A DNA stretch of 64,000 bases from a bacterium (GTDB lineage: Bacteria; Armatimonadota; Zipacnadia; Zipacnadales; Zipacnadaceae). Under the pieces are notes generated by a model. The model did no database searches. It was given only the letters and a program-made list of their open reading frames with translations, and was not told where the DNA came from. Below, one piece after another: positions 52,557 to 62,005 of this stretch; the first letter of the stretch is position 1, and every line of letters starts with the position of its first letter. The position numbers and the translations under genes were made by a program. The stretch spans positions 162,519 to 226,518 of the forward strand of contig JAUWYY010000003.1 in NCBI GenBank assembly GCA_030615605.1, read 5' to 3'.

Positions 52557-53216
52557 GTGAAGATATTTGTGGATACAGCCAACTTTGACGATATCCGCAC
52601 GGCCAATGACTGGGGTATCGTTGATGGAGTAACCACCAATCCGAGCCTGGCCGGTCGGGAAGGCCGCCCGTTTCGAGAGATAGTTGAAGAGATTTGCCAG
52701 ATAATGGGTGAGCGTCCCGTCAGTGCCGAGGTGGTTGCTACTGATACCGAAGGTATGCTCAAAGAGGCGCGTGAAGTCTCTTCGTGGGCGAGCAATGTCG
52801 TCGTCAAGATCCCCCTCATTCCCACCGGCATCCAGGCAATCACCGTCTTGTGCCAGGAAGGTATTAAAGTCAACTGCACCCTGTGCTTTTCACCGGCCCA
52901 GGCCCTGCTTGCTGCCAAGGCTGGTGCCACCTATGTTTCTCCCTTTATTGGACGCCTGGACGATATCGGCCATGACGGGATGGAGGTAGTAGCCCAGACC
53001 AGGCAGATTCTGGATAACTACGACAACCTGGATACTCAGATAATCACCTCCAGTGTCCGCCACGTCCGGCACTTCGTGCGCGCTGCCTTGATTGGCTCGC
53101 ATGTGGCCACGGTGCCGTTCGCTGTGCTGGAGCAGTGCTTCCACCACGTGTTGACCGACGTAGGCCTGGAGCGGTTCCTGGCGGACTGGGAAGACGCCGG
53201 TCTGAGCATATTTTAG
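52557..53216 (+). CDS. fsa: Fructose-6-phosphate aldolase / transaldolase-like enzyme
   Basis: A 219-residue class I aldolase of the FSA/TalC group, which joins dihydroxyacetone or its relatives with glyceraldehyde-3-phosphate, or acts as a short transaldolase. The start is GTG after GGGAGG. Signature segments are MKIFVDTANFDDI, GVTTNPSLAG, VVVKIPL with Schiff-base Lys84, VNCTLCFSPAQALLAAKAGA and SPFIGRLDD. FSA and TalC cannot be separated by eye. A GC-rich hairpin follows the stop codon. Confidence 0.92.
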   Translation: MKIFVDTANFDDIRTANDWGIVDGVTTNPSLAGREGRPFREIVEEICQIMGERPVSAEVVATDTEGMLKEAREVSSWASNVVVKIPLIPTGIQAITVLCQEGIKVNCTLCFSPAQALLAAKAGATYVSPFIGRLDDIGHDGMEVVAQTRQILDNYDNLDTQIITSSVRHVRHFVRAALIGSHVATVPFAVLEQCFHHVLTDVGLERFLADWEDAGLSIF

Positions 53217-53239
53217 CCGCGCTGGCCAGAAGCCTCCTG

Positions 53240-53268
53240 TTGGCCGCGGCAAGACTTTGTGTTACACT
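53240..53268 (+). promoter_or_regulatory. Promoter of the barrel gene at 53327
   Basis: TTGGCC, 17 bases, TACACT, about 60 bases before the start codon. The -35 overlaps a GC-rich hairpin after the aldolase gene. Confidence 0.6.
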
Positions 53269-53326
53269 GGCTGTCAAAATAGCAAGAAGTACCAGCACAA
53301 AATGAGTCGTTGGGAGGGGAATCAAG

Positions 53327-54226
53327 ATGAATCGTCTGATGACCGTAGTAACTGTCGTAGTGCTGTTGCTGGTGAGCACGGCGGCCTTTGGCCAGTACAT
53401 AACAGCGGTAATCGCCGACAATGGCCTTGCCCCGGGGTTGACCACTGCCCGCTATATGGGCATGGGGTCGGTCGGAGTAGCTGTTGCAGATGATGCCGGG
53501 GCTATCAACTACAACCCGGCGAACCTGGCCTCACTCAACATTGCCCCGCCGGCCGGAGGGCATTCAAACTTAGATATGCCCTGGAACTGGCAGGCTACGG
53601 GTACCTACGAGCTTGCCGGTGAGCTTGATTACTGGGCGCTGCACTTCGCAGGCAGCAATCCTAGCGCCGAGTGGGGATTCGGTGCTTCCTTCCACTCAAC
53701 CTCTTCGCCAGCCTGGATCGTCGCCGACTGGTGGCTGGTTGGCATCGGGGCCCGGTTGGGCAGCTCCGACTGGCAGTGGGGCGTGTCCATGATGGACAGT
53801 GGCGAAGACCTGTACGGTGACGAGACCATCTTTAACGCAGGTCTACTGTACAACGGGCAGGTAGGACGGGGCCAGCCGGTCCGCATCGGCCTGACTGTCG
53901 AGGACATCACCGATGAGTTCCAGGAGGGGCCGTTCTTCAGCTTGGGCATCGCCCTACCGTTTTTCTGCGGCTGGGGTGATGGCGTCTTCGGTGCCGACCT
54001 GCTGGACGCTACTGACCAGTACGACAGTATGTTCAATGTCGGCCTGGAGTTCAATCCCCGCGCCTGTGAGAACTGGACCTTCCGCGGCGGACTGGTCGAT
54101 ACCGACTGGCTCACCGCAGGGGCTGGCTATAACAACGGCCCGTGGAACCTCGACCTGTCCTGGCAGGAATCAGGCGAGTCAGGCGTAGACGACGAGATTG
54201 CCACCACCTTTTCCTTCTTATTCTAG
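53327..54226 (+). CDS. Small outer-membrane beta-barrel protein (UPF0164/PorV-like)
   Basis: A 299-residue protein with a signal peptide (about 1-22). The N-terminal motif ARYMGMGSVGVAVADDAGAI then NYNPANLA is the hallmark of FadL/PorV/UPF0164-type outer-membrane proteins. The rest is amphipathic strands ending with TTFSFLF, a typical C-terminal Phe for barrel insertion. It has its own promoter. It may transport hydrophobic molecules or aid secretion, but this is family-level inference. Confidence 0.8.
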   Translation: MNRLMTVVTVVVLLLVSTAAFGQYITAVIADNGLAPGLTTARYMGMGSVGVAVADDAGAINYNPANLASLNIAPPAGGHSNLDMPWNWQATGTYELAGELDYWALHFAGSNPSAEWGFGASFHSTSSPAWIVADWWLVGIGARLGSSDWQWGVSMMDSGEDLYGDETIFNAGLLYNGQVGRGQPVRIGLTVEDITDEFQEGPFFSLGIALPFFCGWGDGVFGADLLDATDQYDSMFNVGLEFNPRACENWTFRGGLVDTDWLTAGAGYNNGPWNLDLSWQESGESGVDDEIATTFSFLF

Positions 54227-54252
54227 TAGTCGGGCTGTGGCCCAAGTGCGGC

Positions 54253-54305
54253 GAGCAGGGCACCTTGTAGACCCAGTCTCATGCGGGCGCCTGGGTGGCC
54301 TGCTC
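54253..54305 (+). terminator. Two-part hairpin after the barrel gene, possible terminator
   Basis: Outer stem GAGCAGG (54253-54259) with CCTGCTC (54299-54305), inner stem ACCCAG (54271-54276) with CTGGGT (54291-54296). No T run follows. The rest of the 54227-54468 gap holds nothing I can recognise. Confidence 0.35.
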
Positions 54306-54468
54306 TGTCGCAATGCATATACAGTTGAGGCTTGTTTGCAGCAGCCCTGTAGCGTAGTCGAAAGTGCTGGCCGCCCCTCATAAGTACACCGTGGCCCCAG
54401 GAGCATCACAGGTCTCCACCAATGGTTGTGTCTACTGTTGCCCCGTGCTGGTGACAACACTTCATAAC

Positions 54469-54497
54469 TTGACTTGGCAGGGCGTAACGGCTATACT
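54469..54497 (+). promoter_or_regulatory. Sigma70-type promoter
   Basis: TTGACT, 17 bases, TATACT, about 50 bases before the start codon at 54550. Confidence 0.75.
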
Positions 54498-54549
54498 AGT
54501 ATAGTAGGTATAGCCAGCTCGAGCCTATCGGTAGCGAGGGAAGGCAACC

Positions 54550-55797
54550 ATGAATAACAGGCGGCGCACGATTATCGTCTTGGCCAGCGTGGCAATCATA
54601 GGCGTTCTTACCCTTATCATAGCCACACACCCCCTGGCCCAGCCGCCAACGGGTATGGGTGGCCCACCTATGCCAGGCGGTGGGCCACCGGGTATGATGG
54701 GCGCCAGAGGCGGGGGGGTCGGCGCCGCCAACCTGCGCTGGGAAGAGCATAAGATGCCCAAAGAGAAGACGATGATCTACCCTGAATGGCTGGATAGGGA
54801 GGGTCGGCGTCCCGTCGCAATGCCGAAGTGGTTCCTGCGCGAGGAGGACGGAAAACCCCAACAATACACCAATGCCCAGTGGCATCAGCTCCATACTCTT
54901 TATATCGGCGTAGCCGAAAAAGTACAGAGAGGCGGACCCGGCGGCAAGCTCAGCAGCGAGGTCCAAAAACAGCTTGCAGTGCAGCAGAAAGAGGCCACGG
55001 TGCCCGAGCCTATCTACGAGGCCGGCCTGAATCATTTCTACTTTCGGGTCACTTACCCAACATACAATATCGGCCAGGTCACCGAAAATAGCACTACCAT
55101 CTCCCTGGACGCCATAATGCAGGTCGCCGAGTCATTGTCCCGCAACTATGGCGAGATGGCGCGCAATAAATTGGCTCCTTACAGCAATCCCGGCACAAAT
55201 CGGTTTGACTTCTACTTGATTACTTACCAGCGTGGCTACTGGCAGCCTTGCCACTTCCAGTTGCTACCCGAGACTGTCAGCGAACTGAATCGGCTCTGGG
55301 CCAGCAACACCATCAGAATGCAACTGCTGGACAGATCCGGGGGCGCGATTGCCTCCCAGATTCAATCGGCGGGCCATAGTGCCGAAACTATGAGCGAAAT
55401 CGCCTACCCGCCGGAGATTGATCTCAATCCCGGCTATGAATACCTCACCGAGGCCCAGCAGATTGACTTCGCCGGCAACAAGCTCCAGATTCACGACATC
55501 CATGGCTGGCGCTACAGCTTCAGCTTTACTCTTAACCTGCAGCAGCTTGCTCGGTTGCACAAGATTCGTGTCCAGTTGCTTGATGTTGGCGGAGACGTGC
55601 GCTCTGAGAATACCATCGTGGGCACGGCCCGGGCGCCTTACGCCGGCCTGTTGGGTGGAGTTGGGGCTGCACCGACCGGACTTCCGTCCGTCGGCATGCC
55701 GCCTACGGTGCGGGGCGCCGCACCTGCGATGCCCGCAGGACCAGGTGGCCCTGGGGGCATGCCTACGGGACCGGGGGGCATGCCAATTCGTCGGTAG
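54550..55797 (+). CDS. Secreted protein with glycine/proline/methionine-rich ends
   Basis: A 415-residue protein with a basic N-terminus and membrane segment (about 7-25), acting as signal peptide or anchor. A low-complexity Gly-Pro-Met stretch follows (about 33-58). The middle (60-360) is globular with mixed strands and helices (YIGVAEKVQRG, FYFRVTYPTYNIG, YSFSFTLNLQQLARLHK). A second Gly-Pro-Met-rich tail (about 365-415) ends the protein. I do not recognise the fold. The repeated low-complexity ends suggest exposure at the cell surface. Confidence 0.6.
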   Translation: MNNRRRTIIVLASVAIIGVLTLIIATHPLAQPPTGMGGPPMPGGGPPGMMGARGGGVGAANLRWEEHKMPKEKTMIYPEWLDREGRRPVAMPKWFLREEDGKPQQYTNAQWHQLHTLYIGVAEKVQRGGPGGKLSSEVQKQLAVQQKEATVPEPIYEAGLNHFYFRVTYPTYNIGQVTENSTTISLDAIMQVAESLSRNYGEMARNKLAPYSNPGTNRFDFYLITYQRGYWQPCHFQLLPETVSELNRLWASNTIRMQLLDRSGGAIASQIQSAGHSAETMSEIAYPPEIDLNPGYEYLTEAQQIDFAGNKLQIHDIHGWRYSFSFTLNLQQLARLHKIRVQLLDVGGDVRSENTIVGTARAPYAGLLGGVGAAPTGLPSVGMPPTVRGAAPAMPAGPGGPGGMPTGPGGMPIRR

Positions 55798-56044
55798 CAG
55801 GCAGGTGTGGACCTCAACGTGTCGCACCGGGGAGATTGGGTAACGGCTTTGTGCTTGTTGTTGCCCACTAGAGTGGCATCAAGTGAGCGTTTTCCTCCCC
55901 AGGCTGGAGTGTTGTCCGGTTGGGACCAACTGACTACAGTATCCACACGGCCGCCCCCGACAAGGGAACGCCAGCAGCAGCCGCGAATAGTCCCTCACTA
56001 GCAATCAGGGCCACTATAAGTTTGTGAGGGGTGGTGCCACTCAA

Positions 56045-56824
56045 ATGGACCTGGACATTCTTAGCCAATACAGCCGCCAAGTTAGAGCGATGATCGAGGC
56101 AGCCACCAGCTCAGATGTTGAGCAAGCGCTGGACCGGCTGATTGACGGCGACCGCTGGGATCTGCTCGCCCGTTTGCTACCGACCGCCTCGGAGTTGGCC
56201 GCTCGGCGGGTCGTTGCCCGCCTCCTGGAACACGATGAGTATGAATCCCTGGCCTGGGCCGCCTGCTTGCGGCGGCAACCGCGCCAGCTTGGTCTGGAAG
56301 CGTCCACCACAGGCCCAAGCCGACCAATACTGCGCGACTTCGAGGCGGAAGAAGACGCCGAAGGCATCCCCGAACACATTATAGCCGAGGCTCAAGAGAT
56401 ATCAGCCGGCGCCGCCCAGCGCCGGGGGGTGTCAATGCGGAAGGCAGCACAGGTTGACCACGACCCGATCCGCGACCTGATCATCAAGCAGCTCGCCGAT
56501 CGCCTCCCCAACTCCAGCGCAGGTCAAGCTCTGCTGACCATTGTCAAAGCCTGTCCCTTCACCCATACCCAGCGAGAAGCCGCTATGAAGCTGGCTAACC
56601 ACAAGCAGTGGATACAGCAACTGGCCCATGCCCAGTGCACCAGCGATATGATCGCCATCAGCAACTCGACCCGTCTGCAGGCAGTAGCCCAGAACATCGC
56701 CCGAGCTATGAGCCAGCACCTCGCTCAATTGCAACAGGACAGTGATGAGGCTGCCATTGGCTTCATCGCTGAAAATCATCCTGACCACGAAATGAGACAG
56801 GCCGCCCACACTGCACTGTCTTGA
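56045..56824 (+). CDS. Helical-repeat protein of unknown function
   Basis: A 259-residue, largely helical protein. The ATG at 56045 has a GAGGGGTGG stretch upstream; a GTG at 56024 lies in an inverted repeat with 55992-55998 and is less likely. Helix pairs such as DVEQALDRLIDGDRW and ELAARRVVARLLEH, then AGQALLTIVKACPFTHTQREAA and AENHPDHEMRQAAHTALS, resemble HEAT repeats. It is cytoplasmic by lack of a signal. Its stop codon overlaps the promoter of the next gene. Confidence 0.6.
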   Translation: MDLDILSQYSRQVRAMIEAATSSDVEQALDRLIDGDRWDLLARLLPTASELAARRVVARLLEHDEYESLAWAACLRRQPRQLGLEASTTGPSRPILRDFEAEEDAEGIPEHIIAEAQEISAGAAQRRGVSMRKAAQVDHDPIRDLIIKQLADRLPNSSAGQALLTIVKACPFTHTQREAAMKLANHKQWIQQLAHAQCTSDMIAISNSTRLQAVAQNIARAMSQHLAQLQQDSDEAAIGFIAENHPDHEMRQAAHTALS

Positions 56825-56849
56825 CAGCCCCGATATCCACGGCTATAAT
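56821..56849 (+). promoter_or_regulatory. Consensus sigma70 promoter of the sensor kinase gene
   Basis: TTGACA, 17 bases, TATAAT, a perfect match. The -35 overlaps the TGA stop of the preceding gene. Leader of about 230 bases to the chosen start. Confidence 0.85.
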
Positions 56850-56869
56850 CACCATAACTAATCTCAAGA

Positions 56870-57055
56870 ATATTGGCTGCGCGAGTAGGTTGGCGCCACC
56901 CAGCCAGAACCTGCCCCAGTGGCATACCGGCGACGGCGATGACGTAGGAACAGACGCTCTTCGAGCCCAGATTATTGGCCAATGATCCTGGCAGGTGCTG
57001 GTGCAGCGGCCAATGACAAGCAATCCCATGATGCTCATAGTAGCAACGGTGATTG
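56870..57055 (-). pseudogene. Possible permease remnant in the kinase leader
   Basis: Minus-strand frames give VATMSIMGLLVIGR and, in another frame, LANNLGSKSVCSYVIAV with AGMPLGQVLAGW, which look like the end of a membrane permease broken by a frameshift. No other part is present. Weak call. Confidence 0.25.
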
Positions 57056-57083
57056 GGCAAGTCCCGAGGAGGCCCTATCTCAA

Positions 57084-58784
57084 ATGGCCCAAGACGTCGC
57101 CCCCGAAAGCCCGGAGGCGTTGCGCAAGGAACTAGAGCGCTACCGCCTGGTAGTCAGTGATCTTCACCGCAAGATCCGTGAGCTGGAATCGGAACTCCAG
57201 ATCACTACTGCTATGGCGGAGATGCCAGGGGTTATTGTCACTCGCCCCGAATTGCAGCAGACCCTGGCGCGGCTGGTAAGCAAGATCGCCATGATCGTGC
57301 AGGCCGAGAAGGTAATGATCTTTCTATATCACGCCGACAGCGGCGAATTGGCCTTGCTGCCTCCCGCCCTGGGTGTAACCAACGATCAGGCTGCCGAACT
57401 CGCTATCAGCCCTGATGAGGGTATTACCGGCGGAGTATATCGTACCGGCGAGTCAGCCATCTACAACGATGCATTGAACGACCCCCGAGTCCTGCCCGAC
57501 ATTGCCTCGAAGCTCCGAATAAGAAACGGTATCGGCGTACCCTTGATTATAAAGCAGCGCAACGAGGAAGAACGCGTCGTCCAGGAGCGGATAATCGGGG
57601 TCGCTCACGCTTGCAACAAGCGATATGAACAAGAATTCAATCAGGACGACTTGCGCTTGCTGGAAATGCTAGGCGAGCAGGCCGCTGCTGTCATATCCAA
57701 CGCCCAAGTCTACATCAAACTAACCGAAGAAAAAGAACGTCTGGAAGATGCCCTGAAAAGCATCCACGCCGGTGTGATCGTTATCAGCTCGGAGGGCAGT
57801 ATCCGCCTGATAAACCAGGCCGCTTGCGAAGTGCTGGATTTGCCTGCTGACGGATACGAGGGTAGACAGTTCACGGGGGTCATCAGCCACGAGGATATAC
57901 TGAAACTGATCACTGAAACGTTGCAGACTCATCAGGAACGCTCTGTGGAGGTCGAGCTACCCGACGAACGGGTCTTCCGTGCCGAAACCAGCACGGTCTT
58001 CAGCGACAACAATGAGCCCTCCGACATCGTGGCGATAATCACCGACATCAGCGAGATTCGGCATGTAGAGCGAATGAAGACCACCTTCGTTTCAACGGTT
58101 TCCCATGAACTGCGCACTCCTTTGACTTCCATCAAGGGATTCATTGCCACCCTGCTGGACGACACCGAAAGTATCTACGACGACCAAACACGGCAGGAGT
58201 TTTATGAGATTATTGACCAGGAATGCGACCGGTTGACCCGGCTAATCAGTGATCTGCTCAATGTCTCCCGCATCGAGTCCGGACGGGCCCTGGAGATGCA
58301 GATCGCAGAAGTTAGCATCCACAAGACGGCTGAGCGAGTGCTAGCTGCCCAGCAGCAATATACTAGCCAGCACGAATTGATCAATGAGGTACCAGAAGAT
58401 CTAGCCACTATCGAGGCGGACGAAGACAAAGTTGCTCAGATTCTGGACAATTTGATCGGTAACGCCATCAAGTATTCGCCCGACGGCGGACAGGTAGTCG
58501 TTAATGCGGAGGAGGAGGACGATGCAATCCGCATTGACGTCACCGACGAAGGACTGGGCGTGCCCGAACAGCACCAGGAGAAGATCTTTGACCGGTTCCA
58601 GATGGTAGACGATGACACCAACCGTAAGGGCATAAAAGGTACCGGCATCGGGCTGTACCTGGTGCGCCATCTGGCGCGAGCCCACGGCGGTGAGGTCTGG
58701 CTGGAGTATAGCGAGCCCGGCGAGGGGTCCACATTCAGCGTACGCCTGCCCAAGGCCTCTCAGATCGAGCAGGGTCAGGAATAA
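57084..58784 (+). CDS. Soluble GAF-PAS sensor histidine kinase
   Basis: A 566-residue kinase if started at the ATG after GAGGAGG; an ATG at 56982 without a site would add 34 residues read through a possible relic. Numbering from 56982: coiled coil 45-75, GAF domain 85-245, PAS 255-360, HisKA with His375 in STVSHELRTPLTSIKGF, HATPase with N-box N490/N494 (ILDNLIGNAIKYSP), G1 DEGLGVP and G2 GTGIGLYLVRHLARAHGG. No membrane span, so it senses a cytoplasmic signal. No response regulator is adjacent. A terminator follows. Confidence 0.92.
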   Translation: MAQDVAPESPEALRKELERYRLVVSDLHRKIRELESELQITTAMAEMPGVIVTRPELQQTLARLVSKIAMIVQAEKVMIFLYHADSGELALLPPALGVTNDQAAELAISPDEGITGGVYRTGESAIYNDALNDPRVLPDIASKLRIRNGIGVPLIIKQRNEEERVVQERIIGVAHACNKRYEQEFNQDDLRLLEMLGEQAAAVISNAQVYIKLTEEKERLEDALKSIHAGVIVISSEGSIRLINQAACEVLDLPADGYEGRQFTGVISHEDILKLITETLQTHQERSVEVELPDERVFRAETSTVFSDNNEPSDIVAIITDISEIRHVERMKTTFVSTVSHELRTPLTSIKGFIATLLDDTESIYDDQTRQEFYEIIDQECDRLTRLISDLLNVSRIESGRALEMQIAEVSIHKTAERVLAAQQQYTSQHELINEVPEDLATIEADEDKVAQILDNLIGNAIKYSPDGGQVVVNAEEEDDAIRIDVTDEGLGVPEQHQEKIFDRFQMVDDDTNRKGIKGTGIGLYLVRHLARAHGGEVWLEYSEPGEGSTFSVRLPKASQIEQGQE

Positions 58785-58844
58785 GACGAGCCTGCGCAGT
58801 TATACTAAGGTGTCGAATATCACGATATGCTGTTGCCAGAAGGG

Positions 58845-58870
58845 GCCTCCTGGCGATCAGGAGGCTTTTT
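58845..58870 (+). terminator. Intrinsic terminator after the sensor kinase
   Basis: Eight-base-pair stem GCCTCCTG / CAGGAGGC with a five-base loop, followed by five Ts. Confidence 0.85.
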
Positions 58871-58903
58871 GTCTAGAGTAGTCAGCCAGGGAGAAGAAAC
58901 AAG

Positions 58904-59365
58904 ATGCGAATCGCTGTAGGAAACGACCATGCCGGCTACCCACTGCGAGCTCCCCTGATTGAGCTGATTGAATCCTCCGGACACCAGGTCGTCAGCTTCG
59001 GCACCGACAACGAACACCGGGGCGACTATCCTTGCTTTGCCGCCGAAGTGGCCCGCGCCGTTCGTGACGGCCAGGCCAACCTTGGCGTCGTGATCTGCGG
59101 CACCGGCATAGGCAGCAGCATTGCCGCCAATAAGATCGAGGGAGTCTACTGTGCGCTGTGCAGCGATCCCTACAGCGCCCGGATGGCCCGCCGACACAAT
59201 GATGCCAATGTCATCTCTCTGGGTGCGCGGGTGCTGGGGCCGGATCTGGCGGTGGATATCCTGAAGAACTTCCTGGAGACTCAGCCGTCCAATGAACCCC
59301 GTCATGTCCGTCGCCGCCAGCAGGTCCAACAAATCGAAGCAGGCAATGAGCTTGCCCGGGAGTAA
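58904..59365 (+). CDS. rpiB: Ribose-5-phosphate isomerase B
   Basis: Interconverts ribose-5-phosphate and ribulose-5-phosphate, or related 6-carbon sugar phosphates. The 153-residue protein carries [16 protein letters not shown], the catalytic Cys65 in [16 protein letters not shown] and [26 protein letters not shown] precedes the ATG. It opens a tight same-strand run through to uppP, with gaps of 5-6 bases or overlaps. Confidence 0.95.
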   Translation: MRIAVGNDHAGYPLRAPLIELIESSGHQVVSFGTDNEHRGDYPCFAAEVARAVRDGQANLGVVICGTGIGSSIAANKIEGVYCALCSDPYSARMARRHNDANVISLGARVLGPDLAVDILKNFLETQPSNEPRHVRRRQQVQQIEAGNELARE

Positions 59366-59370
59366 GCAGT

Positions 59371-59865
59371 ATGAGTGAGAAAGATCTGCCTGAATCAACC
59401 GGCGACCAGCGCCCCGACTGGGAAACATACTTTATGAAGCTCTGCCACGTGGTGGCCGAGCGGTCAACCTGTCTGCGTCGTAAGGTAGGAGCATTGTTAG
59501 TATCCAACCACCACATACTCGCCACCGGATATAACGGTGCGCCTCAGGGATTGGCCCACTGCGCCGAGGTGGGGTGCCTCCGCGAACGGATGGCAATTCC
59601 CTCCGGGGAGCGTCAGGAGCTGTGTCGTGGTCTGCACGCCGAGCAAAACGCTATCGTCCAGGCAGCCGTCCACGGCGTGGCCCTGCAGGATGTTACCTGT
59701 TACAGCACCACCCAGCCATGCATCACCTGTGCTAAGATGCTGACTAACGCCAACGTCACACGGATTGTCTACGAAGGCGCCTATCCCGACGAACTGGCTA
59801 CGGAGATGCTCGAGGCAGCCGGCGTCGAGTTAGTTCGGTGGCCAACTCCCCAGGAAAGTGAGTAG
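59371..59865 (+). CDS. dCMP/cytidine deaminase-family protein (ComEB-like)
   Basis: A 164-residue zinc deaminase, most like dCMP deaminase, which makes dUMP. The zinc site is HAE (H89, E91) in [10 protein letters not shown] with C117 and C120 in [19 protein letters not shown] is the substrate loop usual in dCMP deaminases. It starts 5 bases after rpiB and ends 5 bases before the transferase gene. comEA elsewhere in the window is not linked to it. Confidence 0.9.
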   Translation: MSEKDLPESTGDQRPDWETYFMKLCHVVAERSTCLRRKVGALLVSNHHILATGYNGAPQGLAHCAEVGCLRERMAIPSGERQELCRGLHAEQNAIVQAAVHGVALQDVTCYSTTQPCITCAKMLTNANVTRIVYEGAYPDELATEMLEAAGVELVRWPTPQESE

Positions 59866-59870
59866 TTACC

Positions 59871-60809
59871 GTGCCCTGGCTGTTGGGCTGCGTTGTTGCG
59901 CTGGCTTTGGCAGCAGTTCTCACACCGGTTGTGAGGACGGTTGCCGCGCGCGTTGGCGCCCTGGATCGTCCCGAAGATCGGCGAGTACATCACAAGCCCA
60001 CCGCCACTGCCGGCGGGCTGGCAATATTTGTGGCATTTTGGATTGCAGTGGCAGTGGTCGGCGGACTGGCCAACCATACCGCCACCGGCATACTATTAGG
60101 CTCTATCTTCCTGGCCGGTCTGTGTCTGATCGATGATATCTACCGGCTTTCCCCGGCTCCTCGCTTTGTGGGACACATAGTAGTGGCAATGATCACCTGG
60201 CAATGGGGGGTGCGCGTCGCCGGGGTGACCAATCCTCTTGTCCTGTTCGGAGGTAGCGACTATCTGGCTCTGGGACTATGGTCAGCCCCCCTCACAGTGG
60301 TCTGGATAGTCTTTATGATCAATGCCATCAATTGGATTGACGGGTTGGACGGGCTGGCCGCGGGAGTGAGTGCTCTTGCTGCGGGCACTCTCGCAGTAAT
60401 GGCGATTAGTGTGGGAATGAGCCAGGTCGGGATTCTAGGCGCTGCGCTGGCCGGAGCTTGTTTGGGGTTTTTGCCCTACAACTTCAATCCCGCCAGCATC
60501 TTTATGGGCGATACCGGCGCGATGTTCCTGGGCTATGTGCTGGCATGCCTCTCGGTCACTGGCGCCTTCAAGAGCACGGCAATATTGGCCGTCTTTGTCC
60601 CGATTCTGGTGCTGGGGATTCCTATATACGATACCTTGAGCACGACTTTCGGCCGCATTAAGAACGGAAAGCCGATATACAATGCCGACCGCAGCCATCT
60701 GCATCACCGCCTGCTGGCGCGCGGATTCAGTCAGACCCAGACAGTCCTGCTCATCTACGGGCTGACCGCCATATTGTGTGGCGTGGCCTTGGGGTTGTGG
60801 TTACGGTGA
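59871..60809 (+). CDS. Undecaprenyl-phosphate GlcNAc-1-phosphate transferase (WecA/TagO type)
   Basis: Attaches a GlcNAc-1-phosphate-type sugar to undecaprenyl phosphate, the first lipid-linked step for wall or surface polysaccharide. The 312-residue protein has about ten membrane spans and the family motifs LIDDIYRLSP, INWIDGLDGLAAG, IFMGDTGAMFLG and DRSHLHHRLL. The start is GTG. It overlaps the epimerase gene by four bases. WecA versus TagO identity depends on the lineage. Confidence 0.93.
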   Translation: MPWLLGCVVALALAAVLTPVVRTVAARVGALDRPEDRRVHHKPTATAGGLAIFVAFWIAVAVVGGLANHTATGILLGSIFLAGLCLIDDIYRLSPAPRFVGHIVVAMITWQWGVRVAGVTNPLVLFGGSDYLALGLWSAPLTVVWIVFMINAINWIDGLDGLAAGVSALAAGTLAVMAISVGMSQVGILGAALAGACLGFLPYNFNPASIFMGDTGAMFLGYVLACLSVTGAFKSTAILAVFVPILVLGIPIYDTLSTTFGRIKNGKPIYNADRSHLHHRLLARGFSQTQTVLLIYGLTAILCGVALGLWLR

Positions 60810-62005
60810 CACCCATACCCATAGCACTCATATTCGGCACGCGACCGGAGGCCATAAAACTGGGGCCGGTCTGGTCCGGCCTGTGCCAGCGGCCGGAGGT
60901 GTTTTTGCCTCAGGTCATCGTCACTGCCCAGCACCGGCAGATGCTCGACCAGATGCTGGCGGTCTTCAATATCACCCCCACCATAGACTTGGATATTATG
61001 CAGTCGGTACAGAGCCTCAGTGACATTACCACCAAGGCTCTGATTGGTGTGCAGCAAGCCCTGGAGGAGCTGCAGCCCGAACTGGTGCTCGTCCAGGGCG
61101 ATACCGCCACGACCTTCGCTGCCAGTCTGGCGGCATTCTACCAGAAAATCCCGATCGGCCACGTTGAGGCCGGCCTGCGCACCGCCGACAAGTTCTCCCC
61201 CTTTCCCGAGGAGATTAACCGCCGTCTGACCAGCGTGTTGGCCGACGTTCACTTCGCGGCCACGCCGCGGGCCCGTGATAATCTGCAGGCCGAGGGTATT
61301 CCCCTGGAGGTGATCTTTGTCACCGGCAATCCCGTGCTGGATGCGCTGCAGACTATCCTAACGCAGAAGCCGACCCTCGCGGGGACGGGATTAGAGTGGG
61401 TTGAAGAACTTCCTGGTCGTCTGTTGCTGGTGACATTGCACCGCCGCGAGAACCTCGGCGAGCCGTTTGCTCGCATCTGCGCCGCTCTCAAGCAGATTGT
61501 GCAAGTCCATCCCGACGTCACCATAGTTTACCCAGTTCATCCCAATCCTGCAGTGCGCAAGGCGGCAAACGATTTGCTGGGCGACCTCGAGCGGGTGATT
61601 CTCTGCCCGCCACCCGACTACCTGGTTTTCGTGCCGCTGATGGCCCGCGCTGATCTCATCATCACCGACTCGGGCGGCATCCAGGAAGAAGCACCGGCCC
61701 TGGATGTTCCCGTGCTGGTCGCTCGCGAGACCACCGAGCGACCTGAGGCCATTGAGGCAGGTGCTGCTCGCCTGGTGGGTACCGATACCGACAATATCAT
61801 CGCCGAGGCTGACCGCCTGTTGACCAGTCCCAGCGCCTATGCCAAGATGAGCGGGGCCGGCTCACCGTTCGGCGACGGCCGCGCTGCTCTGCGCATCTGC
61901 CAGGCTCTGGAATACTTCTTCAATCTGCGTTCTCAGCGCCCCAGTGAATTCAAGCCAAACTCAGGTAACCGTAGCCAGGAGGAGACAGATGATGGACAGC
62001 AATAA
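60806..62005 (+). CDS. wecB: UDP-N-acetylglucosamine 2-epimerase
   Basis: Interconverts UDP-GlcNAc and UDP-ManNAc for surface polysaccharides or linkage units. A 399-residue protein if started at the GTG overlapping the transferase stop (GTGA); GTG at 60776 would add ten residues. Motifs are FGTRPEAIKLGPVW, VQGDTATTFAASLA, HVEAGLRTADKFSPFPEE, LVTLHRRENLGEP, HPNPAVRK and TDSGGIQEEAP with the following RETTERPEA. All key residues are present. Confidence 0.94.
   Translation: MTPIPIALIFGTRPEAIKLGPVWSGLCQRPEVFLPQVIVTAQHRQMLDQMLAVFNITPTIDLDIMQSVQSLSDITTKALIGVQQALEELQPELVLVQGDTATTFAASLAAFYQKIPIGHVEAGLRTADKFSPFPEEINRRLTSVLADVHFAATPRARDNLQAEGIPLEVIFVTGNPVLDALQTILTQKPTLAGTGLEWVEELPGRLLLVTLHRRENLGEPFARICAALKQIVQVHPDVTIVYPVHPNPAVRKAANDLLGDLERVILCPPPDYLVFVPLMARADLIITDSGGIQEEAPALDVPVLVARETTERPEAIEAGAARLVGTDTDNIIAEADRLLTSPSAYAKMSGAGSPFGDGRAALRICQALEYFFNLRSQRPSEFKPNSGNRSQEETDDGQQ

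Noticed and set aside
53217..53250. Terminator after the aldolase gene
   Set aside because: The GC-rich hairpin has a bulged stem and no T run, and it overlaps a promoter -35.
54640..54730. Gly-Pro-Met-rich run as a tandem DNA repeat
   Set aside because: The repetition is in amino acid composition; the DNA units are irregular.
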